Source of the DNA: Nitrospirota bacterium
GTDB lineage: Bacteria; Nitrospirota; Thermodesulfovibrionia; Thermodesulfovibrionales; UBA6898
DNA: 64,000 nucleotides
Assembly: GCA_016214855.1 (NCBI GenBank)
Contig: JACRMT010000004.1
Location: 62,001 to 126,000 of the forward strand
Reading direction: 5' to 3'
The position numbers were made by a program, and so were the translations under genes. This document shows, piece by piece, positions 28,909 through 36,515 of this stretch (positions within the stretch are counted from its first letter, which is position 1; each line of letters begins with the position of its first letter). The notes under the pieces are model-generated. The model worked only from the letters and a program-made list of their open reading frames with translations. It was not told the DNA's origin and ran no database searches.

Positions 28909-30336
28909 ATGAGCGCTCCGCTGCAGAAGAATGAGTGTGTTGTGGTCCTGGGCGCAGGCCTTACGGGTCTGTCGGCCGGCTCTGTTCTTGCCCGTGCCGG
29001 GTACGGCGTTAAGGTGGTCGAGGCCGATGCTGCTGTAGGCGGCCTTTCAAGGACCATACAGCACAACGGGTACAGGTTTGACCTTGGGGGGCACCGGTTC
29101 TTTACGACCGATGAAGGGTTGAATCGTTTTGTCCGTGACCTTATGCAGGACGAACTGATCACGGTCTCGCGTTCGAGCAAGATCTTCATGCGGGACAAGT
29201 TTCTTGACTATCCCCTCAGACCCGCAAACGCTTTTTTCGGTCTCGGCATATTGACCAGTCTCAGGATCCTCGCTGATTTCGGTCTTGAAAAATGCAGGGG
29301 ACTGATCAGTCAGAATAAATGCGTTTCCCTTGAGGATTGGGTGATAAGAAACTTCGGCCGCACCATGTTCGATATTTATTTTAAGGTGTACAGCGAAAAG
29401 GTCTGGGGTATCGATTGCAGCAGGATCAGCGCTGAATGGGTTGACCGCCGGATAAACGGTCTTTCTCTTGCGAAGGCCCTGAAAAATGCCTTCTTCAGGG
29501 TCAGCGGAAAGAAGATCCCGACCCTTGTTGATGAGTTCTTCTATCCGAAGCTCGGTATCGGCAGGATATCTGAAAGACTTAAAGATGAGATCGAAGTCGT
29601 CAATAGCGTTCTTCTTGATACCAGGGTCGAGGCTATCCACCACGACCAAAACGAGATCAGCGGCATTGTTGTGAGGCATCAGGAGCATACTGATGTCATA
29701 ACCGGCAGGCAGTTCATATCGAGTCTGCCCCTGACACAGGTCATCAATATGCTCTGCCCCGCGCCGCCGCAGCATATCCTTGACGCCGCAGCCAGGCTCA
29801 GGTTTCGGGATCTTGTTGTTGTTGCGCTTATGGTGGACAAGAAACGGGTTACGGATCAGACGTGGATCTATATACCGGAAGAGAAGATCCCCTTTGGCAG
29901 AATTCACGAGCCGACGAACTGGTCTGATATGATGGCGCCTGAGGGAAAGACCCTGCTGGTGATCGAATATTTCAGTTTTAAAGGCGACAGGATATGGAGT
30001 GATACGGATGAGCACCTTGTGGAGGTGACGCTCGATCATCTTGAAACGCTCGGTTTCCTGAAAAGCAGTGATGTCTGTGACAGCGTGGTCGTTCGCGTTC
30101 CAAAGGCATATCCGCTTTTTGAAGTGGGGTACCGAGAGCTCTGCGAAGAGCTGTATGCATATCTCGGACAGTTCAAAAATCTTCATATTGCAGGGAGGTC
30201 AGGCATGTTCCGCTATTACAACATGGACCATGCCATTGAGTCAGGTATCAGAGCTGCAGAGACGCTTATCAACAGGGGAATGGCTTCAGGAGTGGCCGCA
30301 GAAGATGATGTTCTGTTGGCGGGCTGCGAAGGATGA
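28909..30336 (+). CDS. FAD-dependent NAD(P)-binding oxidoreductase (UDP-galactopyranose mutase/amine-oxidase fold)
   Basis: A 475-residue flavoprotein. The dinucleotide motif GAGLTGLSAGSVLARAG is at about residues 14-30, followed by GGLSRTIQHNGYRFDLGGHRFF, which is typical of protoporphyrinogen-oxidase or UDP-galactopyranose-mutase-like enzymes. The C-terminal FAD motif is AGRSGMFRYYNMDHAIESG. Substrate is unknown; relatives often sit in polysaccharide or lipid gene sets. ATG 28909 follows the TusA-like stop by 4 bases. Its stop overlaps the next gene (ATGA), so it is co-translated with the radical-SAM enzyme. Confidence 0.85.
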   Translation: MSAPLQKNECVVVLGAGLTGLSAGSVLARAGYGVKVVEADAAVGGLSRTIQHNGYRFDLGGHRFFTTDEGLNRFVRDLMQDELITVSRSSKIFMRDKFLDYPLRPANAFFGLGILTSLRILADFGLEKCRGLISQNKCVSLEDWVIRNFGRTMFDIYFKVYSEKVWGIDCSRISAEWVDRRINGLSLAKALKNAFFRVSGKKIPTLVDEFFYPKLGIGRISERLKDEIEVVNSVLLDTRVEAIHHDQNEISGIVVRHQEHTDVITGRQFISSLPLTQVINMLCPAPPQHILDAAARLRFRDLVVVALMVDKKRVTDQTWIYIPEEKIPFGRIHEPTNWSDMMAPEGKTLLVIEYFSFKGDRIWSDTDEHLVEVTLDHLETLGFLKSSDVCDSVVVRVPKAYPLFEVGYRELCEELYAYLGQFKNLHIAGRSGMFRYYNMDHAIESGIRAAETLINRGMASGVAAEDDVLLAGCEG

Positions 30337-31883
30337 GATGCGCTCTGGTCATCCCGTCCTGGATTCCGGAAGAGATCTTTTCCTCAAAGACTGCGGCATC
30401 CCAGATCAACTACTGGCAGCCTCTCGGAACTCTTTATGTTGCCGCTGTGCTGAGAGAAGCAGGCCATGAGGTTATCTTTGTTAACGGTGCATTTACGAAG
30501 CATGAGCAGCTTCTGGCCGAGATCAGCTCTTTCAATCCCGCATTTGTAGGCATCTATTCCACTACCTTTGGCTGGAATAAGGCAAAGAGGACAGCGGAAG
30601 ATATACGGCGAATTCTGGAACTTTCAAATAGACAAGTAAACTCAAATGGCAAGAATAATCCCCCCTCGCCCCCCTTTAGTAAAGGGGGGAAGGGGGGATT
30701 TGGTGATGTCTTTATCTGCGCCGGCGGGCCTTACCCGATAGCACTGCAGGAGAAGTGCCTTGACGATGCGGGCGATCTCTTTGACGCTATCGTTACTGGC
30801 GAGGGAGAGCTGACCTGTCTTGAGATAATGCAGCGGCTTGAATCTGGCATGGGACTTCAAGGTGTTGCCGGCGTCGTATATCGTGAAAAAGGAGTGATCG
30901 TTAAGAATCCTCCCCGGCCGCTTATGGAGGATCTTGATGGGCTGCCGTTCCCGGCGCGTGATCTCCTCGGTGATTCAATGCTCTACATCCCTCCGCCGGC
31001 CACGTATAAGAGAAAGCCGGTAGCAGTGCTTATGACCTCGCGCGGCTGCAACCGGAAATGCATCTACTGCTTTCAGATAGACCGCCATCGGGAGCACGGC
31101 ATCCGCTTTCGCAGTGTTGACAATGTGCTGAAAGAGATCGAGCATTGCCTTGCCATGGGATATAGAGAGATCAAGTTTATTGATGACACGCTTGCTGCTG
31201 ACTATGACAGGGCCATGCAGATCGCGCGTGAGATAAAAAGACGAGGGCTTGATTTTACCTGGTTCGCCTCTGCCTGCGTGAACCAGGTGGATAAGCCGCT
31301 GCTTCAGGCATTCAGGGATGCAGGCTGCTGGGCCATTCTTTTTGGCGCAGAGAGCGGGGTCCAGAAGAACCTGAATACCATCAGGAAGGGCACGACCCTT
31401 GATCAGATACGCAAGGCAGTGAAGGCGGCACAGGAAGTTGGCATCAGGGTGAGCACGCCTTTCATGTTCGGCATTCCGGGAGAAACCTTTGAAGAGGGTC
31501 TTCAGACCATTGAATTTGCTCTTGATCTGAATCCTGACATTGCAAACTTTCATGCTATAACACCTTTTCCCGGCACAGAGCTCTATGACAATCTCGAACA
31601 ATACGGTGCTATGTCAGACGAACTTTCCGACTTTACCTATCAGGGGGCTGCATTCATCCCTTTCACCATGTCCCGGGAAGAGATCCTGAAGCTCCGCCAG
31701 CTTGCATTCAAGCGATTTTATTCCCGCCCCTCATTTCTATTTAAGAGACTGCTTGAATTGAGAAATCCTCATGAGCTCATGATCGCTCTCAAGAGCCTCA
31801 GAAGCCTCTTCCACCTCTGGACAAAGGACGATCTCTTCAGCCGTAAGAAGCAGGGTTCTGCAGGGCAGGCTGCTCAGGAGTGA
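30333..31883 (+). CDS. B12-binding radical-SAM enzyme with an in-frame repeat insertion
   Basis: A 516-residue protein of the cobalamin-binding/radical-SAM (BchE/HpnJ-like) group. An N-terminal B12-binding domain (about 1-180) precedes the radical-SAM domain, with CX3CX2C as CNRKCIYC near residue 240, then FIDDTLAADY and FGAESGVQKNL. Inside the B12 domain a 45-base dispersed repeat (30657-30701) adds a proline/glycine/lysine-rich peptide of about 15 residues without breaking the frame. It may sit in a surface loop. The reaction is unknown. The start overlaps the FAD gene and the stop overlaps the DUF2238 gene. Confidence 0.85.
   Translation: MRCALVIPSWIPEEIFSSKTAASQINYWQPLGTLYVAAVLREAGHEVIFVNGAFTKHEQLLAEISSFNPAFVGIYSTTFGWNKAKRTAEDIRRILELSNRQVNSNGKNNPPSPPFSKGGKGGFGDVFICAGGPYPIALQEKCLDDAGDLFDAIVTGEGELTCLEIMQRLESGMGLQGVAGVVYREKGVIVKNPPRPLMEDLDGLPFPARDLLGDSMLYIPPPATYKRKPVAVLMTSRGCNRKCIYCFQIDRHREHGIRFRSVDNVLKEIEHCLAMGYREIKFIDDTLAADYDRAMQIAREIKRRGLDFTWFASACVNQVDKPLLQAFRDAGCWAILFGAESGVQKNLNTIRKGTTLDQIRKAVKAAQEVGIRVSTPFMFGIPGETFEEGLQTIEFALDLNPDIANFHAITPFPGTELYDNLEQYGAMSDELSDFTYQGAAFIPFTMSREEILKLRQLAFKRFYSRPSFLFKRLLELRNPHELMIALKSLRSLFHLWTKDDLFSRKKQGSAGQAAQE
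30657..30701. repeat. Dispersed palindromic repeat, copy B, inside a coding sequence
   Basis: A 45-base copy with a CCCCCCTTTAGTAAAGGGGGG core and AATCCCC/GGGGATTT ends. Length 45 is a multiple of three and it is read in frame within the radical-SAM gene, giving PPSPPFSKGGKGGFG. Confidence 0.85.
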
Positions 31884-32500
31884 AGCAGACAGACAGCAGA
31901 GAACCTCTCGTGCTCCTTGCCATTGCAGTTGGCGGGCTTTTCATCACCGGCCTGAATCCTGCGGACAGAATGACATGGGTTCTCGAAGTTGCCCCTGTCC
32001 TGATCGGTATCCCGCTCGCGGTCAGGACATTCGGGCAGTTTCCGCTGACGCCGCTGCTCTACCGGCTCATTTTTCTCCATAGTCTGGTCCTTATGCTCGG
32101 CGGCCATTATACCTATGCAAACGTTCCTCTGGGGTTCTGGATGCAGGATCTCTTTCATTTCAGCAGGAATCACTACGACAGAATAGGACACTTTATGCAG
32201 GGCTTTGTGCCGGCGATCCTGGCCCGTGAGGTCCTGATCAGAAGATCGCCGCTCAGGCCGGGGAAGTGGCTCTTTTTTCTTGTTGTATGCATCTGTCTTT
32301 CTTTCAGCGCTCTTTATGAGCTGATCGAATGGTGGTCGGCCTTGATACTGGGGCAGGGGGCTGACGCCTTTCTCGGCACGCAGGGAGATGCCTGGGACAC
32401 GCAGTGGGATATGTTTCTTGCATTGATAGGGGCCATAACTGCACAAGTAGTCCTCAGCAGGCTCCACGACAGGGAGCTTGGCAGATCTATACAGGCATAA
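31880..32500 (+). CDS. DUF2238 (YjdF-like) integral membrane protein
   Basis: A 206-residue protein with about six membrane segments. The family signature region GGHYTYANVPLGFW, the following HFSRNHYDRIGHFMQGFVPA and the ALYELIEWW segment identify DUF2238. Function is not established. The GTG start overlaps the radical-SAM stop (GTGA), giving an operon of TusA-like, FAD oxidoreductase, radical-SAM and DUF2238 genes. That set might modify or move a lipid-soluble product, which is inference only. Confidence 0.82.
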   Translation: MKQTDSREPLVLLAIAVGGLFITGLNPADRMTWVLEVAPVLIGIPLAVRTFGQFPLTPLLYRLIFLHSLVLMLGGHYTYANVPLGFWMQDLFHFSRNHYDRIGHFMQGFVPAILAREVLIRRSPLRPGKWLFFLVVCICLSFSALYELIEWWSALILGQGADAFLGTQGDAWDTQWDMFLALIGAITAQVVLSRLHDRELGRSIQA

Positions 32501-32648
32501 CGCATTGATCAGAACTGCGATGTAAGAGAACTGCAATAACTCATACAGGACTAATGCTCACAAATGCAGAACATAATTATTGACACGACTTGTCATCTAA
32601 ATTAAGATGAGGCAATCAGATCTCATATGGGCGGAATTGGAGGGGAAA

Positions 32649-34040
32649 ATGCGAATCTGGAAACCTATTAAGCTGCTGTCGATTATAGCGCTATTCATTT
32701 CTTTATTTCTTTTCACCGGCTGCGGCGGAGGATCCGATACACCTGAACAATCGCCGGTTTCTGAACAGCCTCCTATTTCTGAGCAACCTCCAGTTTCCCG
32801 TACTGATGCACTCGATACCTGGCACTGGAGAAACCCTTTGCCTCAAGGTAATCCGCTCTCGGGATTGGCCTATGGCAACGGCATATTCGTCGCCGTTGGT
32901 GGTAGTGGGACGATTGTGACATCTGCTGACGGGAAAACCTGGAGTTCAAGGACTTCAGGAACTACTGATTATCTCAGAGGAGTGACCTATGGCAATGGCA
33001 TATTCGTAGCCGTTGGCGCTAATGGGACGATCCTGACATCAGCTGACGGAATAACCTGGAATTCAGGAACTTCAGGCACTGATAATTGGCTCTATGGAGT
33101 GACCTATGGCAATGGCATATTCGTAGCCGTTGGTGATTATGGGTGGATCCTGACATCAGCTGACGGGAAAACCTGGAGTTCAAGGACTTCAGGAACTACT
33201 GATTATCTCAGAGGAGTGACCTATGGCAATGGCATATTCGTAGCCGTTGGTTCTAATGGGACGATCCTGACATCTGTTGATGGTATAGTCTGGACTTCAA
33301 AGCCTTCTGTAACTGCCGCCACTACTATCTCTGTCCCTGACGCGCTCTATGGAGTGACCTATGGCAATGGCATATTTGTAGCCGTTGGTGTTACTGATAT
33401 GGTTGGCAGGATTCTGACATCTGCTGACGGTATAACCTGGACTTTAAGGACTTCAGGCACTTCTACGTATCTCTATGGAGTGACCTATGGCAATGGCATA
33501 TTCGTGGCCGTTGGTTCTAATGGGACGATTCTGACATCTGCTGACGGTATCGCCGGCGCTGATAATTATCTCCATGGAGTGATCTATGGCAATGGCATAT
33601 TCGTAGCCGTTGGTGATTATGGGTGGATCCTGACATCTGCTGATGGAATAACCTGGGCTTTAGGAACTTCAGTCACTACTAACACTCTCCTTGACGTGAC
33701 CTATGGCAATGGCATATTCGTGGCCGTTGGTTCTAATGGGACGATTCTGACATCTGCTGACGGTATCGCCTGGACTTTAAGGACTTCAGGCACTTCTACG
33801 CAGCTCTATGGAGTGACCTATGGCAACGGCATATTCGTAGCCGTTGGTAGATCTTTTGATGGACTAAACTCGACATTCGTATCCGAAATCCTGACATCTG
33901 CTGACGGTATAACCTGGACTTTAAGGACTTCAGGCACTTCTACGTATCTCTATGGAGTGACCTATGGCAATGGCATATTCGTGGCCGTTGGTTCTAATGG
34001 GACGATTCTGACATCTGCTGACGGTATCGCCCAGGGATAA
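32649..34040 (+). CDS. Tandem-repeat lipoprotein (beta-propeller-like), ends early by frameshift
   Basis: Starts at ATG 32649 behind a perfect GGAGGGGAAA site. The lipoprotein signal ends in LFTGC, so the mature N-terminus is Cys with a glycine-rich and proline/glutamate-rich linker. Ten repeats of about 39 residues follow, with core YGNGIFVAVG then TILTSADGITW. This pattern resembles BNR/Kelch-like propeller blades. The frame closes at a TAA in the middle of repeat 10, while the missing half and three further repeats continue in another frame to 34363. It was probably one gene of about 570 codons. Surface adhesion or ligand binding is a guess. Confidence 0.8.
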   Translation: MRIWKPIKLLSIIALFISLFLFTGCGGGSDTPEQSPVSEQPPISEQPPVSRTDALDTWHWRNPLPQGNPLSGLAYGNGIFVAVGGSGTIVTSADGKTWSSRTSGTTDYLRGVTYGNGIFVAVGANGTILTSADGITWNSGTSGTDNWLYGVTYGNGIFVAVGDYGWILTSADGKTWSSRTSGTTDYLRGVTYGNGIFVAVGSNGTILTSVDGIVWTSKPSVTAATTISVPDALYGVTYGNGIFVAVGVTDMVGRILTSADGITWTLRTSGTSTYLYGVTYGNGIFVAVGSNGTILTSADGIAGADNYLHGVIYGNGIFVAVGDYGWILTSADGITWALGTSVTTNTLLDVTYGNGIFVAVGSNGTILTSADGIAWTLRTSGTSTQLYGVTYGNGIFVAVGRSFDGLNSTFVSEILTSADGITWTLRTSGTSTYLYGVTYGNGIFVAVGSNGTILTSADGIAQG

Positions 34041-34351
34041 ATGCTGATCCCCTTGGAGTGACCTATGGCAATGGTATATTCGTAGCCGTTGGTGAGTTTG
34101 GGACGATCCTGACATCTGCTGACGGTATAGCCTGGACTTTAAGGACTTCAGGTAATTATAATTATCTCTATGGAGTGACCTATTGCAATGGTATATTCGT
34201 AGCCGTTGGCGGTGGGACGATCCTGACATCTGCTGACGGTATAACCTGGACTTCAAGAACTTCAGGAACTATTTATTCTCTCTCCGGCGTGACCTATGGC
34301 AACGGTACATTCGTAGCCGTTGGTAGTTACGGGGCGATCCTCCAGTCGGAT
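32868..34351 (+). repeat. 13-unit tandem repeat, about 117 bases per unit
   Basis: The unit core TATGGCAATGGCATATTCGT recurs 13 times with near-identical DNA. Spacer length varies between units: unit 6 lacks about six residues, while units 4, 5 and 9 have insertions. High DNA identity implies recent duplication or gene conversion. Confidence 0.92.
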
Positions 34352-34363
34352 CCAGTTTATTAA
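34041..34363 (+). pseudogene. Out-of-frame 3' remainder of the tandem-repeat lipoprotein
   Basis: Repeats 11-13 and the natural C-terminus (ending AILQSDPVY) are intact in the frame one base off from the upstream part. Restoring one C to the CCC run at 34030-34032 joins the two parts without any stop codon. A single-base deletion, phase-variable slippage at a short C run, or an assembly error could explain it. The 34364-34419 gap that follows is too short to hold another gene. Confidence 0.75.
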
Positions 34364-34419
34364 TTCCCACATTCAGAGGCGCTGTATAAGGAGAGGGATA
34401 TTGTACCTGAAACTGTCTG

Positions 34420-34761
34420 TCAAATTTCAGCCTCTCTTATTACAAACAACGGCTCCTGTATCTTCTCTCCGTGACAGATGGGGCATCTGCCCGGTTTCTT
34501 GAGCCGCTCCCGTTTGATAAAAACAAAGCCGCACTTGCTGCATTCAGCCGGTATGACTGTAAGGTGATGGCCGGTTTTATGTGTTGAACGCCCGATATGT
34601 TCAAGGTGTTCGTACACGTCCTTCTCTGAGATATGAACCTCTGCCGATATCTCCTTTGCCGAGAGTGTGCGCTCCAGCAGCAGAGACAAAATATCCTTTC
34701 TGATCGTCTCGTGCCGTTCAGCAGGGACAAAGGGTTCCTTAGGTTTCTGCTTTTTTACCAC
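34420..34761 (-). CDS. HTH regulator with C-terminal zinc ribbon
   Basis: A 113-residue protein. Residues 15-60 look like a winged helix (ILSLLLERTLSAKEISAEVHISEKDVYEHL), followed by a rubredoxin-like ribbon with CSKCGFVF and CPICHG. This ArsR-like fold plus zinc-ribbon arrangement occurs in small predicted transcription regulators. Its start overlaps the end of the nitroreductase gene by 7 bases, so the two are co-transcribed and it may regulate or sense nitroreductase-related redox stress (inference). Confidence 0.75.
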   Translation of the reverse strand: MVKKQKPKEPFVPAERHETIRKDILSLLLERTLSAKEISAEVHISEKDVYEHLEHIGRSTHKTGHHLTVIPAECSKCGFVFIKRERLKKPGRCPICHGEKIQEPLFVIREAEI

Positions 34762-35270
34762 GTATTTCTATGTATTCTCGTCTCATTGTACCGGTCGGGC
34801 CGGGCTGGTTTCTGTTCTGCAGGATGACCGAAGGGTATCAAGGCAAAGGGTATTACGTGCTCAGGGACAGCAAAAAGTTTGCGGACCCCTATGACACGCT
34901 CACTTCGCGGGTAAATACCGAGCCATACGCCTCCGAGTCCAAGCGCATGGACTGACAGAAGAAGGTTCTCCGTAGCGGCAGCGCAGTCCTGCACCCAGTA
35001 CCCTACATGCTTTTCAAGGGAAGGATCTCCGCATACCAGGATCGCAGTTTGGGCCTCTCTGCACATGAGTGCGTGGGGATGAAGATCAGGCACGCGGTCA
35101 AGCAGTTTCCTGTCATCAATAACCACAAAATGCCAGGGCTGTTGGTTGCCTGCAGAAGGTGCGCTCATGGCAGCCTCAAGAATCTCCTGAATGGTCTGTT
35201 CAGAGACCTGATCTGTTGTATATTTACGTATGCTTCTGCGTGAAAATAAGGCCTGCATAGCGTCCATCAT
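34755..35270 (-). CDS. Nitroreductase-family FMN protein
   Basis: A 171-residue NAD(P)H:FMN oxidoreductase of the nitroreductase superfamily. The N-terminal SRRSIRKYTTDQV and AMSAPSAGNQQPWHFVVI segments bind FMN; GVWLGIYPRSERV and IPFALIPFGHPAE complete the fold. A compact protein without extra domains, preceded by AGGAGGCTT. Substrate unknown. Confidence 0.9.
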   Translation of the reverse strand: MMDAMQALFSRRSIRKYTTDQVSEQTIQEILEAAMSAPSAGNQQPWHFVVIDDRKLLDRVPDLHPHALMCREAQTAILVCGDPSLEKHVGYWVQDCAAATENLLLSVHALGLGGVWLGIYPRSERVIGVRKLFAVPEHVIPFALIPFGHPAEQKPARPDRYNETRIHRNTW

Positions 35271-35287
35271 AAGCCTCCTGATGCGTG

Positions 35288-35361
35288 AAAATCTCCCCTC
35301 GCCCCTCTTTGTCAGAAAGGGGATATTCCTCCCTTTGGCAAAGGGAGGTTAGGAGGGATTT
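35288..35361. repeat. Dispersed double-hairpin palindromic repeat, copy C
   Basis: AAATCTCCCC at one end and GGAGGGATTT at the other, with two inner hairpins (one imperfect, GCCCCTCTTTGTCAGAAAGG; one perfect, CCTCCCTTTGGCAAAGGGAGG). It has the same orientation as copy D, about 345 bases away, with the ubiA-like remnant between them. Confidence 0.85.
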
Positions 35362-35399
35362 CACAAAATATAGTCTCCTTCAGTATAGCAAAGGATTAC

Positions 35400-35662
35400 C
35401 CTCTTTATCTTATTATGAAACCTATAAACGCCTGGCCGATCTTCGGAACTTATCGGAGGAAGCGCGTAAAGTAGCAGGCTCTGCGGCGCCGCTTGGCTCC
35501 TGGATAGCTGTTACAGGGACCTTTGATCCTGCGGTCATTCCTCTTGCCGCTGCAGTGATATTCTGGCTTGCGGGGTTTGATGTACTCTATGCGCTTCAGG
35601 ACATTGAATTTGACAGACATGCCATGGGCATTGACCACAATATTTATAAACGCTGGAGTTAG
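35400..35662 (+). pseudogene. Fragment of a UbiA-type prenyltransferase
   Basis: The frame encodes APLGSWIAVTGTFDPA and then WLAGFDVLYALQDIEFDR, which is the middle of 4-hydroxybenzoate polyprenyltransferases, including one acidic Mg-binding segment. The N-terminal substrate-binding part and the last membrane helices are missing; only about 85 codons remain. The open frame upstream is derived from repeat copy C. A remnant flanked by two direct copies of the repeat suggests deletion or rearrangement at the repeats. Confidence 0.7.
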
Positions 35663-35706
35663 GCGGCTTATAATACTAAGCGTATTGGTTATATATCATT
35701 CGCAAC

Positions 35707-35782
35707 AAATCTCCCCACACCCCTCTTTGGCAAAGAGGGGCATGATACCTCCCTTTGGCAAAGGGAGGATAGGGGGGATTTT
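35707..35782. repeat. Dispersed double-hairpin palindromic repeat, copy D
   Basis: The cleanest copy: AAATCTCCCC end, hairpin CCCCTCTTTGGCAAAGAGGGG, linker CATGATA, hairpin CCTCCCTTTGGCAAAGGGAGG and GGGGGGATTTT end. The rest of the 35663-35870 gap shows no gene. Confidence 0.88.
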
Positions 35783-35870
35783 ATAATTGAATACCTCGTC
35801 CTTCTTAAGTGCTTTTCTTACGGCATATTATTGTCTTTATGATTTATCTCATAGTCTTTTTTCTCCGGTC

Positions 35871-35879
35871 TGGTAAAAT
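35871..35879 (+). promoter_or_regulatory. Extended -10 box before the 35886 gene
   Basis: TGGTAAAAT ends 6 bases before ATG 35886 and no ribosome site is present, consistent with a leaderless transcript. Confidence 0.45.
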
Positions 35880-35885
35880 AGAAAC

Positions 35886-36128
35886 ATGTTCAAGGAAGGA
35901 TGCCCAGGAAGCGCAGAGATACGGAGCCCCTCTCCTGAAGAGATCATCTGTTTCTGGTGTGATGCCAGGAATGAGATCTGGAGCGACGAGTCCGAGATGC
36001 ACTGCAAGAATTGCGGCAAGCAGATAGCCCGCGATATGAAGCCCTCCTGCATTGCCTGGTGTCCGGCGGCAAAGGAATGCGTTGGGGCGGAGAAATACGA
36101 GAGGCTGATGAAGGCAATGATCAAGTAA
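35886..36128 (+). CDS. Small cysteine-rich metal-binding protein
   Basis: An 80-residue protein with eight cysteines: C6, C22xxC25, C40xxC43, C55, C59 and C65. The two CxxC pairs look like a zinc ribbon; the later SCIAWCPAAKECVG segment is conserved in short proteins sometimes labelled phosphohydrolase without evidence. I do not assign a function. It has an extended -10 box 6 bases upstream and is followed by a strong terminator. Confidence 0.72.
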   Translation: MFKEGCPGSAEIRSPSPEEIICFWCDARNEIWSDESEMHCKNCGKQIARDMKPSCIAWCPAAKECVGAEKYERLMKAMIK

Positions 36129-36152
36129 TAACTGCGTACGCTGTATGGATAA

Positions 36153-36193
36153 AAAACGAAAGCCCCTTCAGGTAATGAAGGGGCTTTCGTTTT
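36153..36193. terminator. Bidirectional terminator between the small Cys-rich gene and the cold-shock gene
   Basis: A perfect 18-bp stem (arms 36153-36170 and 36176-36193, core GAAAGCCCCTTCA) with a GGTAA loop and A/T tracts on both sides. It lies between two convergent genes. Confidence 0.9.
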
Positions 36194-36211
36194 CGTTTAT
36201 AGAGACGAACG

Positions 36212-36412
36212 TTAGGCTGCTGTCACATTGACTGCTTTGGGGCCCTTCGGACCGTCAGCCACCTCAAAATTTACTTCCTGTCCCTCTGCAAGGGTTTTAA
36301 AGCCGTTGGACTGGATCTCCGAAAAATGCACAAAAACATCCACGCCATTCTCGCCTGTGATGAACCCGAAACCCTTGGACTCGTTGAACCACTTAACTTT
36401 TCCTTTCTGCAT
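36212..36412 (-). CDS. cspA: Cold-shock protein
   Basis: A 66-residue single cold-shock domain RNA/DNA chaperone. The RNP1 motif KGFGFI and RNP2 motif VFVHF are intact, with the N-terminal [15 protein letters not shown] typical of CspA. A GGAGGAAA site precedes it. The 5' leader is around 100 bases and T/A-rich, as often seen in csp genes, but I cannot define its structure. Confidence 0.95.
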   Translation of the reverse strand: MQKGKVKWFNESKGFGFITGENGVDVFVHFSEIQSNGFKTLAEGQEVNFEVADGPKGPKAVNVTAA

Positions 36413-36515
36413 GCTGCTCTTTCCTCCTGAAATAATTTTTGGGCCCCGAAAAAAAATCCGAAACCTGTTATAAAGTATTGCACAGAAAAATTAGAGAAAT
36501 CAAGCGCAATTTACC

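Noticed and set aside
32868-34351. Regular repeats as a CRISPR array
   Set aside because: The units are coding, about 117 bases long, and the intervening parts are not unique spacers; no cas genes are near.
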